Origin: Syntrophomonadaceae bacterium
GTDB lineage: Bacteria > Bacillota > Dethiobacteria > DTU022
Assembly (NCBI GenBank): GCA_007119965.1
Contig: SKOR01000041.1
Span: 1 to 37,346 of the forward strand
Direction of reading: 5' to 3'
DNA: 37,346 bases
Shown: piece by piece, positions 9,087-16,562 of the stretch
Position numbering within the stretch: position 1 is the stretch's first letter
Layout: every line of letters starts with the position of its first letter
Made by a program: the position numbers and the translations under genes
The notes under the pieces: generated by a model
Told to the model about the DNA's origin: nothing
Database searches by the model: none
What the model saw: only the letters and a program-made list of their open reading frames with translations

Positions 9087-9659
9087 TTACTGCGTCTTTC
9101 TGAACCAGGCTAAGGGTCTTTCCATCCTGGTAATTAAAGAACCGACCATCAGAATTACCTCTGTCGAATAATTGATCGCCACTATCTTTCCCCATGCTTT
9201 GCCGCCCACTGTCAGGGCTGCAACCAGGGCAGTCAGCAGGATCCCAAGGTAGAATTCAGCCTGATCGACTGGTACAGTCACCACCAGCCTGTAAACAAGA
9301 ATTGCCGCCAGCGTTCCGCTGACTACCCCGCTGATATCGCCGGCAACATCATTACAGAAGTTTGCAACCTGTTCTGCATTCTTAACCAGGTAGACCCCGC
9401 GCCGCGCCCCGACCACCCTGCGGGCAGCCTTGGCATTTAACGGGCCTATTTTGGCCGCCGCTGCAGCCGTGCCGATCAGGTCAAAGATAACCCCCAGGGC
9501 AACTACCATGAATAACAGGGCAAAAGAAGCGATCAGAGACTGGATCTCATTTAAAAAATACTGGGTAACAAATCCGAATATGATGGCGAGAAAAAAAGTA
9601 TAAATAGAAATCAGGATAACCCAGCGTGCACGTCGGCGGCTTTTACTTTTATTAGCCAA
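9087..9659 (-). CDS. oapA: OLE-associated membrane protein OapA
   Basis: A 190-residue membrane protein with a basic N-terminus (KSKSRRRAR) and about four hydrophobic segments (near residues 14-36, 43-66, 110-132 and 136-158). The stretch between segments two and three is rich in Ala, Arg and Lys and resembles the DUF21/CNNM magnesium-transporter core. Position directly downstream of the structured non-coding RNA and upstream of dxs matches OapA, the protein that binds OLE RNA and carries it to the membrane in Firmicutes; loss of that complex is known to cause magnesium, cold and alcohol sensitivity in Bacillus halodurans. The start is TTG with AAGGTGAT 6 nt upstream; the nearby out-of-phase ATG stops after four codons. 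The OapA identity rests on context and topology, not on an alignment. Confidence 0.85.
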   Translation of the reverse strand: MANKSKSRRRARWVILISIYTFFLAIIFGFVTQYFLNEIQSLIASFALLFMVVALGVIFDLIGTAAAAAKIGPLNAKAARRVVGARRGVYLVKNAEQVANFCNDVAGDISGVVSGTLAAILVYRLVVTVPVDQAEFYLGILLTALVAALTVGGKAWGKIVAINYSTEVILMVGSLITRMERPLAWFRKTQ

Positions 9660-9683
9660 ACTTCATCACCTTTATACAAAAAA

Positions 9684-10249
9684 ACATAAGTGGTAGTAAA
9701 CCAGGTAAACTTTGCGGCTTAGGTCCAGCAGGATTTCCCGGGCAGTCACCTGTCGTCGCCGAGCAGGCAGTTCCCTTTTAAGACTACCCCCGCTGTGTCG
9801 CCATCAGCAGAGCTGGATTACCACTTAGCTCACACTTTAATCCCTGGTTTACTTCTCCTTCGAGAGCAGTCTAGAAGATTTCCTCCCTGACGCCTGATCT
9901 CCCCTAGCCCCTTTTGCAGAATAGGTTTAAGGAGCCGGAGCTCCCTCCACCTATCCCACTCAGGGCAGGCTACGCTGTACACAGCTTTGTACCGCATACA
10001 GGTTCATACCCAGGCAGTAGCAGTTTTGCTGTTAACAATATGCTACCGGCACTGGGTCTCCGCGAAGGTAGGGTCAACGCCTACATGCCATTGTAGATCG
10101 CCCCATCCTTCTTAACTCCCAGCAGCAGCCCCCAACTGGGCGTCGGCGGCCACCACCAGGAACTTCATCGATGTGCCCTTAACGGATTTTTAGGCCCGTT
10201 TTCGGAGAGGGGCGCCAACTAGAATACTGCACCACTTATGTCCATTGTT
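9684..10249 (-). ncRNA. ole: OLE RNA (Ornate, Large, Extremophilic RNA)
   Basis: About 565 nt with no credible protein gene but dense secondary structure. The RNA 5' end (10232-10241) and 3' end (9684-9693) are perfect 10-bp complements, and a run of U follows the 3' arm. A second perfect 10-bp helix pairs 9696-9705 with 9843-9852. Local hairpins include 9921-9926/9949-9954 enclosing 9931-9935/9940-9944, 9977-9981/9988-9992, 10081-10085/10092-10096 and 10118-10122/10136-10140. It has its own promoter and is followed by oapA and dxs, with folD, ispA, xseB and xseA upstream, which is the established OLE locus of Bacilli and Clostridia. OLE forms a membrane ribonucleoprotein with OapA. The ends are estimated from the promoter and the terminal helix. 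Confidence 0.9.
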
Positions 10250-10255
10250 CAAAAT

Positions 10256-10284
10256 ATTATAGCACAACGCGCTGCTGTTCTCAA
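10256..10284 (-). promoter_or_regulatory. SigA-type promoter of OLE RNA
   Basis: Minus strand: -35 TTGAGA (10279-10284), 17-bp spacer, -10 TATAAT (10256-10261) with an extended -10 TG one base upstream. Predicted transcription start is near 10249, a few bases before the 5' arm of the OLE terminal helix. This would let OLE be made at a higher level than the surrounding operon. Confidence 0.85.
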
Positions 10285-10293
10285 GTGAGACCA

Positions 10294-10312
10294 GGCAGCA
10301 GACCGGGCTGCC
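10294..10312 (-). other. Hairpin directly after folD stop
   Basis: GGCAGC and GCTGCC form a 6-bp stem with a 7-nt loop starting at the base after the folD stop codon. No T-run follows, so it is not a standard intrinsic terminator; it may stabilise the folD mRNA end or weakly insulate it from the OLE promoter just downstream. Confidence 0.4.
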
Positions 10313-11251
10313 TTAAAGTATTTTGTAGTGTATTTTACATGCTTTAAGGGCGTTTTTCATCAGCATTCTGTTGGTAACTGAGCCAACGCCTTTGGGGACA
10401 GGCGTAATTGCCTTTGTTTTACCTTTAACTGCTTCGAAACTGACATCGCCTACGGTTTTAGACTTTTGTTTTCCCTTCTCATTTAGCACAGGCTCGCCTT
10501 TTTCATCAAATACCTTGACACGGTTGATACCGACATCAATTACGATTGCGCCTTCCTTAACCTGCTCTGGGCCGATCAACCCGGCTTTTCCGGCGGCGAC
10601 TATCAAAATATCGGCTCCTGTGGTGTGCTTCTCCAGGTTGCCTTTCATGCTGCTGAAAACATGTGTAACGCTGGTGGTTGCATTGCGGTTAAGCACCAAC
10701 AGGGCAATCGGTTTGCCCACGGTGTTGGAGTGGCCGACAACGACAATTTCGGCGCCTTCGAAGAAGTCTTTCGGGTCAACTTTGTCTTCTTTGCGGGCAA
10801 AACGCTCCAGGATTTCTATAACCGCAGCAGGGGTTGCCGGCGGGAATGTTGCTTCACCAAGCGTCAGCCTGCCCATATTGAAGGGGTGGAAGCAATCGAT
10901 GTCTTTGTTTACATCAATCGAATTAATTACAGCGTAGTCCGAAATATGCTCGGGAAACGGACGCAGGGGCAAAATACCGCTTACTTCATGGTCTGCATTT
11001 AATTCCAGAACAGCTTCCTTAACCTGCTCCTCTGTGGCTTCGGCAGGCAGAATCTTGTTAACATAGTTAAAGCCCGCTTCTTCGCAGAATTTTTCAACCT
11101 GGCCGCGGTACATCTTGGAGCCAAAGTCGTCCCCAACCAGCAGGGTGGCAATTCCGGGAGTAATTCCTTTCGCTTTTAACTGGCTGGTCTCCTCTTGAAT
11201 CTCCTGCATAATTTCTTCGCCAATTGCTACACAATCAATTACTTTTGTCAT
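10313..11251 (-). CDS. folD: Methylenetetrahydrofolate dehydrogenase, FolD variant lacking cyclohydrolase residues
   Basis: Folate one-carbon enzyme interconverting 5,10-methylene- and methenyl-THF. FolD features include VVVGHSNTVGKPIALL (nucleotide site), KDIDCFHPFNMGRL and a C-terminal TPVPKGVGSVT. The catalytic Lys found four residues after the conserved Tyr in bifunctional FolD is Val here (MYRGQVEKFCEE), and the usual VQLP-type loop is PLRP, so the neighbouring Gln is also gone; the later Asp (KDID) is kept. This predicts a dehydrogenase with little cyclohydrolase activity, and fchA upstream would supply that step. It is about 25 residues longer than ordinary FolD, with an insert near VFDEKGEPVLNEKGKQ. 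ATG at 11251 is preferred (AAAGGGG 10 nt upstream); a TTG one codon earlier is possible. Cofactor preference cannot be told. Confidence 0.88.
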   Translation of the reverse strand: MTKVIDCVAIGEEIMQEIQEETSQLKAKGITPGIATLLVGDDFGSKMYRGQVEKFCEEAGFNYVNKILPAEATEEQVKEAVLELNADHEVSGILPLRPFPEHISDYAVINSIDVNKDIDCFHPFNMGRLTLGEATFPPATPAAVIEILERFARKEDKVDPKDFFEGAEIVVVGHSNTVGKPIALLVLNRNATTSVTHVFSSMKGNLEKHTTGADILIVAAGKAGLIGPEQVKEGAIVIDVGINRVKVFDEKGEPVLNEKGKQKSKTVGDVSFEAVKGKTKAITPVPKGVGSVTNRMLMKNALKACKIHYKIL

Positions 11252-11316
11252 CAAACAATAACCCCTTTCTCTTACTTTATTGATAGACCTTAAATAAACA
11301 CCTTTATGCCGCAGTA

Positions 11317-11346
11317 ATTATAGCAGTCTTGCCAGCTTGTGTCTAA
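11317..11346 (-). promoter_or_regulatory. Probable SigA-type promoter of folD
   Basis: Minus strand: -35 TTAGAC (11341-11346), 18-bp spacer, -10 TATAAT (11317-11322) with TG one base upstream (extended -10). It lies in the 113-bp gap between fchA and folD, giving a leader of about 60 nt. Confidence 0.65.
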
Positions 11347-11367
11347 CTTGCGGCAGCAGGTAACTGC

Positions 11368-11997
11368 CTACTTGAATTTTTCAATCACGCTATTCAGGGT
11401 TTGATCAGCCACCCTGCTTCCTTCTTCTACCAGGTGATCTACTTCAGCCACCGTTTCCTTGACAAACTGGTCGTCTTTAATTGCGCCCAGGTTAATTAAA
11501 ACATTCAGCTGGCCGCTGATCAGGGCTGCTTTTAGAAATGCGACGCCGCACCCCACATCAGAGATGGCCAGTTTTGTGCCGATCTGACCCATTCTTTCAT
11601 GTATTTTTATCCCCGCATAGGATTTGCGCATAATTTCCAGGGGCACGGAACAGGCATCTTTTGAACATTCTTCCATAACCTTTGCCTTGTGCGCAGCCTG
11701 TTCTGCGGTCTCTTTTGGTAAGCCGTACGCCTTGGAAAGCGGTTCAAATACTTCAGCATCTTTGTCGATCAGGACTTTCAGATCTTCAATGATCTGATAC
11801 CCCTGCTCCAGCAGTTCTTTAACTTCATCTTCAACATCGGCGAACTTCTTTTTCCCCACGGTCAGGTTGCCGACCATGTTCGAGAGAGCCATACCGATCG
11901 CCCCGCCCATTGCTGCCGCCCCGCCGCCGCCGGGTACCGGGGCTTTCGATGCCAGCACATCCAAAAAATAACTGCTGCTCTTCTCTGCCATTGACAT
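11368..11997 (-). CDS. fchA: Methenyltetrahydrofolate cyclohydrolase, cyclodeaminase family (FchA)
   Basis: Small all-helical enzyme of the formiminotransferase-cyclodeaminase family. It hydrolyses 5,10-methenyl-THF to 10-formyl-THF, and in some relatives deaminates formimino-THF. The N-terminal glycine motif APVPGGGGAAAMGGAIG and following VGNLTVGKKKF are the folate-binding signature; SDVGCGVAFLKAAL near residue 160 is also typical. The start is ATG at 11997, 9 nt after AGGAGG; an in-frame TTG at 12006 overlaps the ribosome site and is unlikely. Length 209 aa is normal. No hutI or formiminotransferase gene is present, so a C1-pathway role with the adjacent FolD is favoured over histidine degradation. 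Confidence 0.93.
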   Translation of the reverse strand: MSMAEKSSSYFLDVLASKAPVPGGGGAAAMGGAIGMALSNMVGNLTVGKKKFADVEDEVKELLEQGYQIIEDLKVLIDKDAEVFEPLSKAYGLPKETAEQAAHKAKVMEECSKDACSVPLEIMRKSYAGIKIHERMGQIGTKLAISDVGCGVAFLKAALISGQLNVLINLGAIKDDQFVKETVAEVDHLVEEGSRVADQTLNSVIEKFK

Positions 11998-12179
11998 AAT
12001 AACCAACCTCCTATTAATGATAATCCCGGAGCCGGGAACCGGCAGCCGCTTTGAGGCAGCTCTGGCCGGTTCAAAACATCCAGCTTCCTGCTGAATGCCA
12101 CAAACTCCTTAATTGAAAACACACCCTAAATAATCTATATCCCGGGTCCTGCTTCTGAACAGCACCGGGTTGGCCGTAT

Positions 12180-13064
12180 TTACTTTTTGCGGTCAATTAT
12201 TTTTTTGGCCAGCCCTTTCAAGAGGCCGGCAGGGCAATCAAGTTCGTTTAACGCTGACAACGCTTCGTTGTAGAATGACTCCGCCCTTTTTTTAGTTCCT
12301 TCCGGGCCAAAGAAGGCTGGATAGGTGGCCTTGAAACGGACCTGGTCTGCCCCGGCCGGCTTACCCAGTTCTTCCGTGGTGCTTTCATAATCAAGCAGGT
12401 CATCAACAACCTGAAAGGCTTTGCCGATATTGGAACCGTAAGCCCTGAGGGCTTTAAGCTGCTGTTCTGTAGCACCTGCGGCAATCCCCCCGCAGGCTGC
12501 GGCCGCCCTCAACAGGGCGCCTGTTTTAAGCGCGGATATTCTATCTATTTCAGAAAGGGAAATATCCCTGCCTTCCGCGTCAAGATCCAGGGCCTGCCCG
12601 CCGATCATCCCCGCTGCCCCGGCGGCGGCAGAAAGTTCTGCTGCAATGCGGACCGCTTTTCTTTCATAACCTTCCCTGCTGCCGTACCCCGCCACTGTTT
12701 CAAAAGCAAGGGTCAGGAGGGCATCTCCGGCCAGGATCGCCATAGCATCACCGTAAACACGGTGGCAGGAGGGTATACCCCGTCGCAGATTACTGTCGTC
12801 CATAGCCGGCAGGTCATCATGAATCAGTGAGTAAGTGTGTATAAATTCCAGGGCACAGGCCACTTCAAGGTCTGCATCATCTTCTGAGCCCAGGGTTTTC
12901 GCTGCGGCAAGGGTCAGGATCGGCCTGAGCCGCTTGCCGCCGGCTTCCAGGCTGTAGCGCATAGCAGCGCTAACCGCAGGAGGAGCGTCCGGAGGGAAAT
13001 ACTGACCCAGGGCGAGGTTGATCCTTTTTCTTTCAACCTCCAGGAAGCGTTCAATATCAATCAT
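12180..13064 (-). CDS. ispA: Farnesyl/geranyl diphosphate synthase (polyprenyl synthetase)
   Basis: Trans-prenyltransferase building C15 (possibly C20) diphosphate from IPP and DMAPP for quinone and cell-wall carriers. The first Asp-rich motif is HDDLPAMDD followed by LRRG; the second is FQVVDDLLDYES. The residues before the first motif (FIHTYSLI) fit a short-chain farnesyl-type enzyme. The ATG shares one base with the xseB stop (TGATG), indicating translational coupling, with GGGAG 7 nt upstream. Length about 294 aa is normal. Adjacent xseA/xseB and downstream dxs are the common Firmicutes association. FPP versus GGPP product is an inference. Confidence 0.94.
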   Translation of the reverse strand: MIDIERFLEVERKRINLALGQYFPPDAPPAVSAAMRYSLEAGGKRLRPILTLAAAKTLGSEDDADLEVACALEFIHTYSLIHDDLPAMDDSNLRRGIPSCHRVYGDAMAILAGDALLTLAFETVAGYGSREGYERKAVRIAAELSAAAGAAGMIGGQALDLDAEGRDISLSEIDRISALKTGALLRAAAACGGIAAGATEQQLKALRAYGSNIGKAFQVVDDLLDYESTTEELGKPAGADQVRFKATYPAFFGPEGTKKRAESFYNEALSALNELDCPAGLLKGLAKKIIDRKK

Positions 13065-13327
13065 CAATCTTCTCCCTCTTGAGTGGTGTTACCCTGTTCA
13101 CAATCGTCGGCGCCCAGAGCCTGCTGTTCCTCTTTGAGCAGGTATTCCACCCTGTATTCAATTTCTGCCAGTTTTTCCCTGCAGTACCGGGAAAGGGCAA
13201 TCCCTTCCTGGAATGCTGCAAGCGATTCTTCAAGGGGGATGTCGGTATCTTCCAGGCGCTCAACGATTTCTTCTAATTTTTGCACGGCCTCTTCATAATT
13301 CATCTTTTCCGGTTTTTTATTTGTCAA
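13064..13327 (-). CDS. xseB: Exodeoxyribonuclease VII small subunit
   Basis: Small helical subunit that multimerises on XseA in the ssDNA-specific exonuclease VII. Typical segment: MNYEEAVQKLEEIVERLE followed by PLEESLAAFQEG. The start chosen is TTG at 13327 because AGGAGG lies 9 nt upstream, overlapping the xseA end by 11 bp and giving 87 aa. The alternative ATG at 13303 begins exactly at MNYEEAV (79 aa) but has no good ribosome site. The C-terminus is an acidic, variable tail. It overlaps ispA by one base. Confidence 0.93.
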   Translation of the reverse strand: MTNKKPEKMNYEEAVQKLEEIVERLEDTDIPLEESLAAFQEGIALSRYCREKLAEIEYRVEYLLKEEQQALGADDCEQGNTTQEGED

Positions 13328-14543
13328 CGATCCTGCCCTCCTCAATCTCTTCAGTGCGGCAGCGGGCCCGCCCGTCGCTGAAACTCAACTGCAGGATTCC
13401 TTCCGGCTCCAGGTCTTTTACTGACCGGATAATCTTGCCCTCTTCATTTCTGCAGTAACAATAACCCCGGCTCATAACTTTAAGGGGGCTGTAGCTTTCC
13501 AGCCTGTCATTCAGGCCCTGCAACCTCATCCCTTTGTACTGCAGGACACGGACAATTTCACGGCGCAGTTTTCTGTCCAGCTGACCGAGCGCTTCTTTTG
13601 ACATCCTGATCCGCCTGGCCGGCAGGGCAAAGAAACGTTCGCTGACTATATGATCAAGAGCCTGTTTTTCCCTCTGCAGCCGCCTTTTCAGGGCTAATGC
13701 AGCCCTCTCCCGAAGCTGACCCTGGACGTCAAGCAGATCCCCCAGGTCGGGGACGGCAGCCGAGGCGGCCGCTGTCGGGGTCGGCGCGCGCAGATCGGCG
13801 GCAAAATCAGCAATCGTGAAGTCGGTTTCATGGCCTACGGCCGAGATAACCGGGACCTCCGAGCGGTAAATGGCCCGGGCTACCATTTCTTCATTAAACG
13901 GCCACAAGTCCTCAAGAGAACCGCCACCGCGTGTTAAAATAATCACGTCAATATCCTTGCGCCGGTTTAACAGGCCAAGAGCCCGGACGATGTCAGACCC
14001 GGCTCCCGGGCCCTGGACCAGGCTTTCCGCCACAACCAGGTGAACATGGGGATAGCGGGCTTTAACCGTGATCAGGATATCCTGTAAAGCTGCCCCGGTC
14101 GTAGAAGTTACCAGGCCAATTCTGCGGGGCAGGGCCGGGATCTTTTTTTTATGCTCAGGCCGGAAGAGGCCTTCCTGCTCCAGTTTCTTTTTGAGCTGTT
14201 CGAAGGCAAGAAAAAGTGACCCCATGCCGGCAGGCTCCATCTCGCTGACATAGAGCTGGTAGACACCATCAGGTTCATAAACTGATATATTGCCGTGCAG
14301 GATTACTTCCATGCCATCGGAGGGCTTAAAAAGACAACGTGCATTCTCCCTGCGAAAAAATACACAGCGCAGGGAAGACTTGCTGTCTTTTAAAGTAAAA
14401 TACATATGGCCTGATCGATGGTGCTTGAAGTTGGACAATTCGCCCCCTACCCACAGGTCGCGCAGGCGGGGATCTCCGTGAATCAACCCCTTGACATAGC
14501 GGTTTATCTCTGAAACTTTTAGGACAGAAATGTTATTTTGCAA
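13317..14543 (-). CDS. xseA: Exodeoxyribonuclease VII large subunit
   Basis: Catalytic subunit of exonuclease VII, degrading single-stranded DNA in repair. An N-terminal OB-fold (VGGELSNFKHHRSGHMYFTL) precedes the conserved catalytic region LTRGGGSLEDLWPFNEE and ISAVGHETDFTIADF with LRAPTPTAAA. A coiled-coil C-terminal part follows. The start is TTG directly after the preceding gene's TGA (zero spacing), with GGAGG 5 nt upstream; no ATG is better placed. Length 408 aa is slightly short but within range for Clostridia. It forms one cistronic chain with xseB and ispA. Confidence 0.96.
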   Translation of the reverse strand: MQNNISVLKVSEINRYVKGLIHGDPRLRDLWVGGELSNFKHHRSGHMYFTLKDSKSSLRCVFFRRENARCLFKPSDGMEVILHGNISVYEPDGVYQLYVSEMEPAGMGSLFLAFEQLKKKLEQEGLFRPEHKKKIPALPRRIGLVTSTTGAALQDILITVKARYPHVHLVVAESLVQGPGAGSDIVRALGLLNRRKDIDVIILTRGGGSLEDLWPFNEEMVARAIYRSEVPVISAVGHETDFTIADFAADLRAPTPTAAASAAVPDLGDLLDVQGQLRERAALALKRRLQREKQALDHIVSERFFALPARRIRMSKEALGQLDRKLRREIVRVLQYKGMRLQGLNDRLESYSPLKVMSRGYCYCRNEEGKIIRSVKDLEPEGILQLSFSDGRARCRTEEIEEGRIVDK

Positions 14544-16562
14544 TCAGGCCTCCATCTCCTCCCGGACTTCTTCCAGGGATGCATAGTTCCATTTCGCACC
14601 CAAATGGCGGGCCAGTTCACAGATCAGGCGCCAATCCTCAATGTCCTCCCCGCCGGGTTTAAGAGCGGCCCGGTTTAAGCGGGTCATGCCGGAAGCATTG
14701 ATAAACAAACCTTCCTTTGTCTCGACGCCCTGTGCGGGCAGCAGAAGATCGGCTTCCCCGCCATCTTCCCGGGGTACGCCTGCCGCGACCAGGAACCCGG
14801 GGTTCTTTGCCTTCAATTCAGGGTCAAGCGAACCGAAATTCAAAACCCCTTTTACTTTGCCTGCCTTAGCTGCAGCGGCAATCCCGGCCCTGTTTAATCC
14901 GCTGTCGCCGGTTAAGGGTGTAAAACCCGGGCCTGCTGCAGGGGTGCCCCCAGCAGCCAGAACCCCGGCGGCGTTGCTGTATGCTGATAAAAGCAGCATC
15001 CTGCTGCGCCCTTTTTCGATCAAGCCGCTTTCCCTGGCCAGGTCAAGCAGGGCTTTCACCGCATCAGGGTCGGCATTGTTAATATAGGAAGGGCAAACAA
15101 CAAGAAAGCTTTTCGGCCGGGTAATCAGGTCGGCTATTCTTTCAAGATCTGCCCGGTTAAAAGAAGTTTTTGCAGCAATTTCTTCGCTATTTCCACCGCG
15201 CACCATTTCCAGGAGCGCCCTTGTTAATTGTACCTCCGAGCCATCCTCAACCCCTAAAGGAATCCCTTTCCAGGCAGAAGGAATTTCTTCCCCGCCTGCC
15301 GTCCTGATCACCACGGCATCGCCGTAGCGCCCGGCCTGCCCGACAGCCATAGCCGCAACGGGATGGCTCTCTTCCAGGCCGGAGCCGATTACTAATATTG
15401 AATCAGCCCTGCTGACTTCAGCGGGTGTGGGCCCCGGTACCCCGATGCCGACAGTATCCTGTATACCGCTAAAAGCTTTTACCCAGGCAGCTTCTGCACC
15501 TAAATCCACATTGGGCGTGCCGAGGATATCCCTGGCCAGTTTCTGCAGCAGGTAGTTTTCCTCGATACTGAGCCGGCCTGATGAAAGTACCGCCAGGGAT
15601 TCAGCTCCGTGTTTTTCTTTTATGGCGAGCAGCGCTCCGGCTGCCTGTTCGAGGGCGGCGCCGGGGGTTATTTCTTCATAACCGCCGCTTTTCCGGTTCA
15701 ATTTTAAAGCATTGGTCTGGGGATCGCCGCCGTTTTGCTCCCGGTGGCCGAATTTGCCCCGGATACAGAGCCAGCTGACCTTATCGCCTTCGGCAGGAAC
15801 CGTTACTTTAATTAGTTTGTCCCCGGATACCTGCCTTTCCAGGTAACAGCCCAGCGAACATTCGATGCAAACCCCTGCAGCAGAAGAAAGCTCCCATTCT
15901 CTGCCCCCACTGCTGCGGCCTTGCTCAGTCAGGGCAGCTACCGGACAAACATCGACACACTGACCGCAAAAGATGCAGCCAGCCTCTTCCATTGAGACTT
16001 CTTTGCCGTCACGGTAAGGCACTACCCTCGTATTGACTCCTGTGTTAATCATTTCGTAGACGAAGGCTCCCGGCCCCGAGCGGCATATTTGAATGCACCG
16101 CCCGCATAGAATACATTTTTCTTCATCCCTGACAATATAATAGTTGTCCCCGTCATCTTCAGCGGGGATATCGCGTTCAAGTTGTTCGGGCAGGTCTGTC
16201 TGAAAACGGTAGGCATTTTCCTGCAGCTCGCAGGTCCCTGTCCGAACACAGGTCAGGCAGTCTTTGTACGGATGGGTAGCCAGGGAAAGTTCCAGGATAC
16301 TGTTGCGCATTGCCGTCAGTTCAGGGGTATTCGTGGTAACTTTCATTCCCTCCGTTACCGGATTGTCGCAGGAGGTAACCGGCCGATCCAACCCTTCAAT
16401 AAGGACAATGCAGACCCGGCAGTGGCCGAGAGGCTTTACCCTGGGATGGAAGCAGAGAGTCGGGATAGTTATACCGTTCTGCCTGGCCGCTTCTAAAATG
16501 GTTGTTCCTGTTTCCGCATATATTTTTTTACCGTCAATTTCTAATCCGATTGTTTTATTCAT
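14544..16562 (-). CDS. NuoG/FdhA-like iron-sulfur subunit without active-site Cys/Sec
   Basis: Electron-transfer subunit related to complex I NuoG and formate dehydrogenase alpha. In order: [2Fe-2S] ligands C37, C48, C51, C65; a His-Cys cluster H97, C102, C105, C111; two ferredoxin [4Fe-4S] motifs (C150-C160 and C196-C206); the molybdopterin-type [4Fe-4S] ligands C232, C235, C239, C266; then a molybdopterin-oxidoreductase fold. Where formate dehydrogenases carry the catalytic Cys or Sec, this protein reads NVDLGAEAAW (residues 351-360), with neither, so it is probably not a formate dehydrogenase. At 672 aa the C-terminal domain is also short. The ATG overlaps the upstream NuoF-GltD gene by 8 bp, implying a two-subunit complex. 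The electron acceptor is unknown. Confidence 0.85.
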   Translation of the reverse strand: MNKTIGLEIDGKKIYAETGTTILEAARQNGITIPTLCFHPRVKPLGHCRVCIVLIEGLDRPVTSCDNPVTEGMKVTTNTPELTAMRNSILELSLATHPYKDCLTCVRTGTCELQENAYRFQTDLPEQLERDIPAEDDGDNYYIVRDEEKCILCGRCIQICRSGPGAFVYEMINTGVNTRVVPYRDGKEVSMEEAGCIFCGQCVDVCPVAALTEQGRSSGGREWELSSAAGVCIECSLGCYLERQVSGDKLIKVTVPAEGDKVSWLCIRGKFGHREQNGGDPQTNALKLNRKSGGYEEITPGAALEQAAGALLAIKEKHGAESLAVLSSGRLSIEENYLLQKLARDILGTPNVDLGAEAAWVKAFSGIQDTVGIGVPGPTPAEVSRADSILVIGSGLEESHPVAAMAVGQAGRYGDAVVIRTAGGEEIPSAWKGIPLGVEDGSEVQLTRALLEMVRGGNSEEIAAKTSFNRADLERIADLITRPKSFLVVCPSYINNADPDAVKALLDLARESGLIEKGRSRMLLLSAYSNAAGVLAAGGTPAAGPGFTPLTGDSGLNRAGIAAAAKAGKVKGVLNFGSLDPELKAKNPGFLVAAGVPREDGGEADLLLPAQGVETKEGLFINASGMTRLNRAALKPGGEDIEDWRLICELARHLGAKWNYASLEEVREEMEA

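Noticed and set aside
9914-10096. A 60-codon plus-strand open frame in the OLE region
   Set aside because: It lies antisense to the structured RNA, has no ribosome site or recognisable protein features.
9684-10249. tmRNA or RNase P RNA as the identity of the non-coding region
   Set aside because: No tRNA-Ala-like ends with CCA, no RNase P core sequences; size and neighbours fit OLE far better.
14544-16562. Formate dehydrogenase or [FeFe]-hydrogenase identity
   Set aside because: No Cys/Sec at the molybdenum site and no H-cluster cysteine motifs.
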